DNA from: Brevipalpus yothersi
Taxonomy: Eukaryota > Arthropoda > Arachnida > Trombidiformes > Tenuipalpidae
Length of the DNA stretch: 64,000 bases
NCBI GenBank assembly: GCA_003956705.1
Contig: QZCP01000841.1
Location: 1-64,000, forward strand
Direction: 5' to 3'
Below the pieces are notes generated by a model that saw only the letters and a program-made list of their open reading frames with translations, was not told the origin of the DNA and made no database searches. Every line of letters begins with the position of its first letter. Within the stretch, counting starts at the first letter, position 1. Position numbers and translations under genes: made by a program. Shown here in pieces: positions 54,066 to 64,000 of the stretch.

Positions 54066-54625
54066 ATGCCAATCATGAGTGATAATTATATTAAGAACGG
54101 TGATCAACAGTCATCAAGAGACGATTGCAAATCTTCTAGTTCTTCCAATGTCAACCCTGGTAAGTTTCTCTTAACTAGAAAATTTTTTGCATGCTTGACA
54201 AACTTTTGATCCAAGCGATGTAACTTAAAACCTCAAGTCTCAAGAAATTCTCCACGTGTTTGTTAAACTGCTATTCACAAAAAAGCATGAATTGCATGAT
54301 ATTGTGATGAAGAAATTTTGATTATCTCAAATCTTGAATCTCACCAAGCAAAAATCTTTTTTCAACACAATTATGTCTGAAATAAGAATTTGGTGGTTAT
54401 GCGTCTCATAAAAGAAAATGAACTTTCTTAAAACGCTCGATATGTCTCACAAAGAGCTCCATCTTTATCTATCTATCATATAATTTTGAGACCTTGATGA
54501 TGACACTCAGAATTTCATTTTCGACTCCTAGTTCATTCTCAATTCTGGAAGTTTAGCGATCTTTTAGTCACGAACTGCACACTAGATTTTGTCTCAGTTG
54601 ATCATTTGAAATAGTTGATAGTGTA

Positions 54626-54703
<78 letters not shown>

Positions 54704-55420
54704 TCCAAATTCGAATTGAATGTCTCCAATCTTATTCTAAACAATCAAATCTCAACTTTATTTTCCTTCCTGATCCTAGTATGCTCGAAAAGTGATCATT
54801 TTCCTGACCACGGATGAGAGTATACAGTGAAGTGACTTTTCAGGCTGATCCGATGGTGGAACATTGGTTGCGAATCGGCTTAAGCGTCATAATATTTGGT
54901 CCACTGAATGGTGTGATATCGAGTGGAGAGAGAAAGAAACATGAGAAAGTGAATGACTATGAATTGTGATTTGAACGCTGTTTTTAGTTGTCCATGTACA
55001 CAGTGGCTTGTAGCAATCAATTGAAAGTGAGCGCACAGCTCAAAACATATATCCTAAACAGTGGAAGATGGAGAAAGTGAGACCGAGGGGTTAGATGGTG
55101 AATCGGATTAGTTTTGCTCCAATGTTTGGTAGAGTGTTTGTATATACACACACTCGTATCATTTGACGTGACGATGGAAAATCACCGGCGATTATGGCTG
55201 ATAGTTTTTACCGATCATCCCAAAGCCATGATCCGGATATTCGGCAAGTGAAGCAATAGATTGATCTACTAGATCGGTTCTTGTGAATATACACTGATTC
55301 TACCGAGATGATGCTGCACCAAATCAATTAGATTAATAGTTTCATTGATAATCGGCTTAAAGTGTCTGGATGGTTTGGCCGGGTGATGTGTATTAGTAGA
55401 GGCTATGAAGAAGGAAGATG

Positions 55421-55456
<36 letters not shown>

Positions 55457-55904
55457 AAAGAAAGAAAGAGAGAGAACAGCGAAAGATGAGCTTAAAGATA
55501 AATTCTGTCTTCTTCTTCTAAAGCATTTAGAGGGGAAGAGAAGAGCAATCAGAAAGAGGAAAAAATGAGAGGCAAATAGATGTATACAAAGTCATGGAGA
55601 GAAGATGAGAGGAGGAAAATATTGTCATAGGATAGGAAGATGATGGAGAGAAGAGAGAAAAGAGACAGGGACTATGGATGTTGTATATACACACAACAAT
55701 CAGCCATAAGCCCATATCTTTTCATCCCGCTTTGGCTTGTAATCTCCATTCAATTTGTCTTGCCCCGGATATCACCATTTGATGGAGAATATAAAGGCAT
55801 TAAATGCTCACCATTTTTGCCATTATTCTACTGGATCGTTTGCATGTTACGATCTTTCAACGTAATTGTATTCACTTTTGTTGATTGAGAGTGACTATTT
55901 TTTC

Positions 55905-55951
<47 letters not shown>

Positions 55952-57727
55952 TAGTCTATCTCAAGTCCTTAATCCTCTGTCTCTCTATCGCTCTCTCGTT
56001 CCTTTTATTCATCTCAAACTATCCAACTTTATTTCCGCTCTCGAATCAGCCTGATTGAACCCATTCTTTGTCTTTATGAGTATCATTTTGTCAAGCTAAT
56101 CATAGTCTAAACATGCATTATTTTGCATTACAGTGGACATTCCACCCCATCATACATGATGAATACTTCAACAACACTTTTCTTGTCCATTTTATTTCCC
56201 CTATTCCAGATTGTTCTCCTTCAGGATCCGAAACAAGTCCTCTTGTATCCCCATCAACCTCTCCTACACCAGCCAAACGTCGTGCTACTCCATCAACTAT
56301 GCCCAAAACATCCCACTGTGAACTGCATGATTTCATAAATCGAAGTCCCGCCACAGATCGCATAAATTATCCACTGACAAGTGAGATCAACTTATCATTA
56401 AAAGAAAATTCTGCACCTCCACCACCGCCCAATATTTATCCATCACTTTATCCATCATGTCCATCTCTATTCATGGCTCCGAGCCTTTTCAAGCCTATTA
56501 TTGCAAATAATCTTAGCGTTGGATGTCCACTAAATTTATCCATGAGTAATCCATTGAAAAGTAGCTCCAATATTCGACATTTGGTAGATCATCCAGCTCC
56601 AAGATCCGAATCGGGAACAGACTCATGTCCAACCACACGTTCAACCTGTGAAACTCCTTCACCAAATGAAATTCGAACAAATCACAACGTAAGTCACTGA
56701 ATTTAATGGACATGACTTGATTTCTGAGGAATTTATTTATTCCATGTAGATGTCTGATTCAAAAGGAGAAGTTTCAGCAGAAAATGGAGCTGATTTCCGG
56801 GGTTCTGGTAAGAGACCATCACCCGGATTGTTGTGTGTTGTTTGTGGAGATACTTCTAGCGGAAAACACTATGGAATATTAGCATGCAATGGATGTTCTG
56901 GATTTTTCAAGCGAAGTGTTCGAAGAAAACTGATATACAGGTGAGTTTCTTTGAAGCTCTGAATTTTTGCCCACTAAAATGAAAACTCCTCGTTGATTTT
57001 CCTACCGTCTATTGAAACCTGTGCCAATTGTTTGATTGGATGTCTTGAGAAAGTGAGATCTGAACTAAATTCAGGGCTCTTCAAAAAAAGAAGCTTTTCT
57101 TGAGGGAAAAGGAGGAAAAATTTAAGTAAAAAACACAAAACCTTCACTTCCTAGCTTTTGGTGATATAGAAGTTTCCAACACAATATTCCTATTCTTCTA
57201 TATTTTTTGCGTCTGTCTTGCTTTTACTTTTACATTCAAATCAATTTTGATGCTTGACTATTTGTTCTTGATCGAAAATGGTTGTCTTACGATTTTGATC
57301 CGCTCTCTTGAGCATCGCAAATCTTTCCTGAGCAGTCATACCATTTGTATTCCTTGACATCATCATCTTTTCCAAAACGATTCCATTTTACAGAATCGAT
57401 TTGAAATGCTCACTCAGACTTATTTCCTTCATCTTGGGATATAACTTTCCTCTCTTTCTTGGTGCTCCTCCTTGCTCTTTTGTTCCTCCGAGGGGCTCAA
57501 AATCATCCAGAACATGATGGCAAGCTTTGAGAGCCCCACTTTACTGGGCCATGCTTCTTGAAAATCGATGAGCTTTTTCAGCTCTGCCACCAATCATCAT
57601 CATGCCGAGATCGACTGAGACCTCTCGGAAGCTCACTGATTTTCATTAGAGGAGGAGACTTGTGATGTGTATGTGTTTGTTCACTATACTCAAGAGAATC
57701 CAACACCACCCACCAAGCTTCCAAAAG

Positions 57728-57782
<55 letters not shown>

Positions 57783-59572
57783 CTTCCCTTGAATCCTTCT
57801 CTCTGATCAAGCTCGCTACTTGCTCTTTACCAGCCTATAATCATCACTTTGTATTCCCGAGGAAGAAAGAGAGTTTCCAATCGATTTTCATGATAGCGAA
57901 GCCTTAGAAATTTCCAAGATCTAATGTTACCTTTTGACTCTTTCTTTGAGTTGCATCATACTTGCGAAGAAATATTAAAATTCATGCACCTTACTCTACA
58001 GATGTCAAGCTGGAACAGGAAATTGTGTTATCGATAAGCAGCATCGGAATCAATGTCAAGCGTGTAGGCTCAAAAAATGTATTCAAATGGGAATGAATAA
58101 AGATGGTAAGAAATTTCATCACTTCCTGAATACATAAACAAGAGCTCAGATTGATTAATTAGGTGTATTTTTGTCGTAAAGCTGTTCAAAATGAAAGACA
58201 ACCTCGAAATACAGCAACAATCAGACCAGAGACATTATTGAATGATCGAGAAAGTGAACGCTTACTGCGAGAAGGAGTTGCTGCAACAGTAAATGCCTTA
58301 TTTACTGCAAACTCAGGTACAATTTGTGATACATTTCGTGAATGTAAAAAAGATCAGGAACTCTAAAACGCTCAATTCACAGGTATTCGTGGACTCCCGA
58401 GCAATCAAGGCCTTCAGTTCTCAATATCTAACCATTTCACTAATACCGCCGATTCTCGAGAAACTATGGTCAATAATATGGAGCGTAACACCGAGGATGA
58501 TAAGAGCGAAAATGGAAAAGGTAAATTTTCTATTATAGCATGAGAATCAGTGACGGAAAGAATTATCAAGGACCTAATTCTTACATAACACATTCTTTTC
58601 AGATATAGAAATTGGTAGAGGTGTTAACCATTTCGAGTATGCTAATAACATCTCCTATCAGACTTCAAATGGCAATGCATTAGCAAACTCCTTCGGCTAT
58701 ACTCCTGATCAAAATTTTTCTGCATTGATTCCATGTCATCAGGAGTCGATTTATGAGACATCTGCTAGATTGCTATTCATGGCTGTTAAATGGGCCAAAA
58801 ATCTACCTTCTTTTGCAAGTTTGACATTTCGGGACCAGGTTAGTTGTAGAATTTTCATTCAGTCAGCTTATACAGCTTTTCATTATGGAATATTCAAATT
58901 TGAAACTTGAAATCATGTAATTCTAGGTAATACTACTAGAGGAATCATGGTCAGAACTTTTCTTACTTTGTGCTATACAGTGGTGTTTACCACTTGAGAA
59001 TTGTCAATTATTCTCATCAACTGGTTCCAATGAGAACAATTCTCTGATCAATGGTGATCGAGTTGCTGATTTACGAGTTCTCACCGAAATTTTGAATCGT
59101 TTCAAAACCATTGCTGTGGATCCGGGCGAGTTTGCCTGCCTCAAAGCTCTATCATTATTTAAACCAGGTAAAATAAATAGAAAATTCGGAATGTTTTTCA
59201 GCTAAATCCAAGAGCTATCTCAGATACTAGAAATTTTTTGCTCTGATTTCTGATTGAGGTCATTCAATTCCAGAAGCTAGAGGTCTTAAAGATGCGTCGA
59301 GGATTGAGAACATGCAGGACCAAGCACAAATCATGCTACTTCAACATGAGAAAGCTCGAAATCCCACAAGTCCTACCAGGTGAGGATCAATAAAATATCA
59401 AGCGACAATCAATTTCTGATTCCTCTTTTTTTGGATTAGGTTTGGTAGATTATTACTTCTATTGGTCTCATTAAGATTTGTATCAGCTGAAAAAATTGGC
59501 ACAATTTATTTCCATCGAACCATAGGAAACACACCGATGGAAAAATTATTGTGCGATATGTTCAAGTGCTAA
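54066..59572 (+). CDS. Hr51: Nuclear receptor of the NR2E3/Hr51 (PNR/unfulfilled) group
   Basis: Ten exons join in frame: 54066-54159, 56210-56688, 56750-56940, 58002-58105, 58182-58316, 58383-58520, 58603-58838, 58927-59167, 59274-59379 and 59440-59572 (618 residues). The A/B region is long (about 219 residues), Ser/Pro-rich. The DNA-binding domain begins at Cys220 (CVVCGDTSSGKHYGI). Its P-box CNGCSGFFKRSVRR (about 237) is diagnostic for the PNR/Hr51/FAX-1 group. The second zinc finger has CQAGTGNCVIDKQHRNQCQA, followed by LKKCIQMGMN and VQNERQPRNTA. The ligand-binding domain shows the helix 3-5 signature (VKWAKNLPSFASL, DQVILLEESWSELF) and ends in TPMEKLLCDMFKC with a conserved AF-2 region. 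Relatives control neuronal and photoreceptor identity. Intron 1 is 2 kb and carries GA/CT tracts. Confidence 0.95.
54629..54699 (+). repeat. (GA)n microsatellite
   Basis: Pure GA repeats in intron 1 of Hr51. Confidence 0.97.
55909..55948 (+). repeat. (CT)n microsatellite
   Basis: CT repeats in intron 1 of Hr51, about 260 bp before exon 2. Confidence 0.95.
57732..57779 (+). repeat. (CT)n microsatellite
   Basis: CT repeats in intron 3 of Hr51, between the two zinc-finger exons. Confidence 0.97.
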
Positions 59573-61069
59573 ATTTTGCTGTTATACAATCCTTTTTGTG
59601 TCCAAGAAAGAATTCATTGTAATATTGCCAAATAGAGCCTCGAGATCATAAATTCACTTACCATCAAGACCAAAGTTCCATAAATTGAATCGTTTGAGAA
59701 TTGCTGAAATCTGACCTGGAAATTACCTCCAATCTATCAGCTGATTAACCCTGAGAATCACTGAATAGATAAATAGATTTTTTTATGAGGATATATGATC
59801 TCGAAAAATTGAATTGCGAGAATGAATTATAAAATCGTTCCAGAACTAGTACTAAAAGGGCATCGGTAAAATTTTGAAACAGTCAGGGATATTCTCAATC
59901 AAGAATATATTGCCAAAAATCCCTCTAAGTAAGTAGAATAAGCACCCTCTTTACAGCATATAGAGTGTCTACTCATGATCTCATTCATGGTCTTTTCAAT
60001 GCTTAATTTAATGTTGATATTTCGTGCTTAACGATTCAGAAAAAAATATCGGAAGCACATCTATCGAAGCATGAAAAATTTTTCACCCACTGATTTGTCA
60101 TCATGAAAAGTGGGAATTTTCACCTGTTAGTGAGACTCGATATATTAATAAGGTTCGTGAAAAAAAACAGCTCAAATAGCATTCGTTCCAAACTGGATGT
60201 TTTTTCTGACCGGATTCCGAGAGGAATGTGTATGTTTGTGCTGCTTGCTCTTTGAGCACACACAAGGTGAGATCATCAATAAGCGAGAAGCGTGAATCGT
60301 ATGTTATCATTCGCAGCCCAAATAGTTTAGAAGATGGAAAAAAATGCCACCATTTTTCAGTTTGACACAAATCTGCCCAATAGTTTGAGGATCAGAAAAA
60401 TTTTTGAAACAAATTTTTCAATCAACATAAAATAAAAAAAGTAATGATCAGCTTGGTGTATCGATAAAATGGATGAATGAATCATTTTAGATGATACTAA
60501 CGAAAAACGCTACAAGCATATTTATGAAGGAACTTTATAATCAGGTTGTGCATATGAATGCATCAGAAATGAAGCAAATTTTTTTATTGAAAATCATGCA
60601 GACAGATCGATTAGAAGCAATATCTATAATTCATCTTAATCATCGAATTAAAGAAATTATGTGACAAAAAACTTGAAAGTAGAAAATCTCACATATTTTG
60701 GAGTTAAACTTTTTTCATCTTCAATTTTCCCGCCCTTAAAACATGTGCTTTTTGCAAGGTAAACAATGTTGTAACCAAAAACGTGAAAATTCTCTGTGAT
60801 TTTGGCTTAGTGATAATTGATCATTAATTACTTTATTATCTCCTGATTATTTGTTCATTCCAAGTGATAATTAGTCTTTTCAGTTGTGGTGTTTCCCTGG
60901 GCCTGATTTGGTTTGAATTTTCTTGGTTAACTCTCACATTGACCAGTAGGATCAACTTCAACTGTTCGTCACATAGTTTTCAATTAGTAATTAAGCTGTG
61001 ATATCGATTGTTATTGAATTGAAAAATTGATTTGATCAGAATGAAAGTGTACTATTGATTGAATCTAGT
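59573..61069. other. Intergenic region between Hr51 and NOL8-like gene
   Basis: 1.5 kb of AT-rich DNA. It probably includes the Hr51 3' UTR and the promoter of the next gene. Nothing else recognised. Confidence 0.4.
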
Positions 61070-63301
61070 ATGTCAAATTCTGAGTAAGTTTGATAACAAG
61101 AAGAATGCGCTAAATTGGTCTAATATTTTTTACCCATAACTACAGTAGCCAAGAAAAGCGGACCATTTCTAAAGATTTGTTATCACTAGAACAAAAAGAC
61201 CTGGTAGACTATCCTGAATCACTTCGAATTGTGAATAAAGGTGATAAAGATAAGAAGAACAATTGTGAGCAGTCTGTAAAGCCTCAGACGAAGCGATTGA
61301 AATCTTCTCTACTTCCTCGTTTAAAATCGTTCTTCGATCAAGTTTCAAAAGAGAAAGAAGAAGAGGAACTACAGATTGGAGAACCTACTGAACCTATCGA
61401 TGATAAATCTGATGTACCTCAAGTGCAATTGAGTGTCATGTTCTGTGAATTGCCAGGATCTGAAGAGAAAATATTTGCACCTGATTCTGCTAGCTCCAGT
61501 GATTCTGAAGAATCCTAGTGATAAATCCAAGAAAAATATTCGCCAAGTTTCTAGACCGTTCTTTTAATATTTCGAGGTATATGTGCAAATCATTCCTCGA
61601 GACAGTATGTCATTTGCAAGTTCTGATGCCAAAAAACGTGAGGAAGCTGAAGCAAAGAGACAAGCAGCAGTCCAAGAGAAACTTCTTTCACAGCAAAAAG
61701 AAAAAGAACTTATAAAACAAGCATTTTCTGGTCAATTGCCTAATAAAAAAATTGTCTTCGATCAAGGATTGAAAGTTGCTGAAAAAATTTCAAAAGTTAG
61801 CCTTTTCGATGACATTGATGACAATGAAGAAGACAATTCTTCAATCGTAAACAATTTGATCAAGCTCTCAGAAAAAAGCTCAAGAAATGATAAGGAGGCA
61901 AAATTGATTGAATTACAGTCAAGGTTTGCTCATGACCCTCGTTTTAAAGTGAATGAAAATTTCCTCGACGATGATGAAGATGGAGATGATCTTCAGACAA
62001 AATCAAGAGGACCAAACTTTGAACAGTCAAAGGGTTTGCCTTGTATAACCGATGGTGTGAATGAGGCAGAGATACCATTGGAAGAGGAGAAGGAAAAAAC
62101 TTTGGACATCTTGGAAACGGTTTTAGGAAAACCATTGAAGCGAAAAGGGAAAACCAAACTCCTGCCATCACAATCATCATTGATTATTCCCCGATTTGAT
62201 CCTTCAAAGCCTGATTCGGAGAAATACATCGTCAAAAAGAAAAAAATTGAAAGAAATCTACCCAAAAAATCGCTCGATCTGGAGAAAGATACCGACCAAA
62301 GCAAAAAAGTAAGCTCCGAAAGATTTTATGAAGTTAGTGAAACTATCAAAAAGGGACTGGAATCAAGTGAAGGCTTCAGTTTCGCTAATCTTTTTGGTGG
62401 TGAAAAAGATCCTGATGATGACCAAGATAATCATTATGGAGAAAGGGAATTTAGCTCAAGCGAAGAAGAAGAAAAAGATCAAGGTGATGAAAGCGAAGAG
62501 GATCAGGATCAGGATATTAAAGATGATAGGGGAACTGAGAGTGAAAAGGATCAAAGTGGAGGATTCATTGATGGAAAATCAGCCACTAAAGTGAAATCTG
62601 ATTCGAAACGAAAAAAACAACATGGAAATAGTGTCATCGTTAGTAAGCATTCTGAAAGTGATAGTAAGGATTTGGATGATCGCGTCCTTAGAAAGTCCAA
62701 ATCAAACAGCCAAAAAGATTCCTCACACAATGAAAATTCTACTGCTATGTCACCTTCTACTCATTCTTCGAGATCTCTGAATGAATCCAGTCACGAGTTG
62801 ATTAATGTAAATAATAAACAAAAAGGGAAAGGGAAAAGTAAAGAAAAGAATGAAAAGGGTAATTCAGATGGAGTCGTGATCTCAAATCCTCTTCTTAAGT
62901 ATGAACGATTTTTCCTTGATGAGAAAGACGAGCGTCTCAAAAAAGACACCTTCTTTCAACCTGAGTTGATTGAGTTGCATATAAAAAATTGGAAAGAAAA
63001 GCGTACACAAATGATCACAGTAAGATACTTTATTATTTGTATAATGATGTTATAATTTGATTTTATCATCATTGAATTTGTCTTATCTTTTCGTTTTCGT
63101 TTACTTTCTTGGTAGGGGACACTTTTGTGACTGAAATTTGATTTGCTGCCGTTTTTTTTTTCATTACAGGCTCTCACCAAGAAGCGAAGACATTTCAAAC
63201 ATGTTGAAAAATTAAAATCAAATATTGAAAAGAGCGATTGGACGAACAAAGATTCGAAAAAAAGAAAAAGGATTTTCAAAGATACAGTCAAAAAACACTG
63301 A
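61070..63301 (+). CDS. NOL8: NOL8-like nucleolar protein without RRM
   Basis: Exons 61070-61083, 61146-61517, 61606-63019 and 63170-63301 join in frame to 643 residues. The first exon encodes only MSNS plus two bases. The middle matches the C-terminal part of NOL8: a Glu/Lys/Gln helix (KKREEAEAKRQAAVQEKLL), KLIELQSRFAHDPRFKVNEN, IIPRFDPSKPDSEKYI, ERFYEVSETIKKGL, GFSFANLF and RFFLDEKDERLKKDTFF, ending in a basic KKRRHFKHVEKLK tail. Long acidic/Ser-Lys low-complexity runs separate these blocks. NOL8 acts in ribosome biogenesis and usually has an N-terminal RRM, which is not seen here. The exon 2 donor (TA|GTGATA) is weak, so that junction is the least certain. AATAAA at 63345-63350 marks the 3' end. 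Confidence 0.65.
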
Positions 63302-63344
63302 ACCTTTTTTCATCATTTGCATATTCAATAATAATAATATTAAT

Positions 63345-63350
63345 AATAAA
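63345..63350 (+). terminator. Poly(A) signal of NOL8-like gene
   Basis: AATAAA 44 nt after the stop codon, on the coding strand. Confidence 0.55.
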
Positions 63351-63390
63351 CGTTGATCTGATTCTTGTATTCTTTCAGAATTTATAGTGA

Positions 63391-63807
63391 TCAGTTTACA
63401 TGATATCCTGATGGAAGGTGATGGTGTCTTCGTTGCCCACAATTTCTTATGATATAGGGTAGAATGATGGCTAGACCAATCATACAGCATCCAACTGCGT
63501 TGATGATTATGGTTGATTCTTCGAACTCCTTGTAATTCGGTTTGCCCTCTTTTCCGCTATTTAAATTAGAGAGGAAGAAGAAGAAGAAGTTATAGAAACA
63601 GTCCGTGAATAAGTCAAACATGAATGAGAAGAAGTAGATTCCGAATCAGCAAGGGGGATTAGAGATACATCGTAAATTGATATTGCAATTAGTGATGCCA
63701 CAAAGCCAATAGTAGCCTTCGGATACTTTTCATCGATCAGAGAGATGTAAGATGCAATTGAATCACCATTAAAAAGTTGTAGAAAATGTATGTGATCTAA
63801 AGATGGC
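63391..63807 (-). CDS. Partial membrane-protein gene at window edge
   Basis: Two exon-like stretches on the minus strand. The distal one, entered through CTTTAG at about 63808, is open to about 63610. It contains LQLFNGDSIASYISLIDEKY and a hydrophobic run TIGFVASLIAISIYDVSLI. The last exon, after TTAAATAG at about 63560, reads GKEGKPNYKEFEES, then the hydrophobic stretch STIIINAVGCCMIGLAIILP followed by YII, then a basic tail with three His, ending at 63391. The second hydrophobic stretch is a convincing transmembrane helix. I could not find a donor that joins the two stretches cleanly in phase, except a weak AA|GTATCC inside the first. The family is unrecognised and the 5' part may lie outside the window. 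Confidence 0.35.
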
Positions 63808-64000
63808 CATGACCGTTATTCATGATTGGCTTATTTCGGAATAAACGAATCACATTTTCTGCGGTCACTTGTTAAAAGGATCTAGTTTCATGTTGTATCT
63901 TTAAGGTCACGATGGGAAGCTCTTTCTGTTGCCCAGCAAAATTTAGCCCGATTTCACGGGTTGTCCTTGTTTCAGTGAAGATTCATTAGTTAACTCTATG

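Overview
The window is nuclear DNA of a small-genome eukaryote, most likely an arthropod and plausibly an acariform mite. Spliced genes with GT-AG introns lie on both strands. Introns run from about 50 nt to 2 kb, intergenic DNA is AT-rich, and long (CT)n/(GA)n tracts are frequent. The gene set is animal: a Yorkie/YAP coactivator, a neurexin-IV/Caspr protein, an NR2E3/Hr51 nuclear receptor and an Expansion-like MH2 protein. The taxon is an inference from gene content and architecture; no rRNA or mitochondrial sequence is present to confirm it.

Layout. 1-10 kb is a compact housekeeping block: a small secreted protein (-), MRGBP (+), cytosolic seryl-tRNA synthetase (-), mitochondrial prolyl-tRNA synthetase (-), NUBP2 (+), a CRAL-TRIO protein (-) and mitochondrial tryptophanyl-tRNA synthetase (+). 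10-16 kb holds a five-exon Expansion-like gene. 16-20.4 kb has an assembly gap inside a GA tract, an intronless secreted GH16-fold gene that resembles bacterial sequences, and an exon-like ORF of unknown function. 20.4-22.4 kb holds a second CRAL-TRIO paralogue. 25-27 kb encodes a single-RRM protein of Lark/RBM4 type. 28-32 kb encodes a neurexin-IV/Caspr-like receptor that appears to lack the discoidin domain. 36-38 kb encodes Yorkie. 39.5-40.1 kb encodes a small secreted four-cysteine protein (-). 41.3-43.8 kb holds a short KATNIP-like gene followed by a decayed tandem copy. 44.2-46.7 kb encodes PRMT5 (-). 54-59.6 kb is a ten-exon Hr51/NR2E3 receptor preceded by 7.3 kb of GA/CT-rich non-coding DNA. 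61-63.3 kb encodes a NOL8-like nucleolar protein, and part of a minus-strand membrane-protein gene sits at the right edge.

Functional themes. The left block is translation and Fe-S assembly (three aminoacyl-tRNA synthetases and NUBP2). The rest is mainly signalling, transcription and cell-junction biology. Co-localisation does not imply co-regulation, although several divergent pairs share short promoters (PARS2/NUBP2, 285 bp). The most unusual features are the bacterial-type GH16 gene, the KATNIP-like gene with its decaying tandem duplicate, a diverged inverted repeat whose arms lie downstream of MRGBP and of PARS2 with SARS1 between them, and the domain-reduced Caspr.

All splice sites were read by eye from consensus and reading-frame continuity. 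Gene identities rest on recognised motifs and remembered family sequences, not on database searches.
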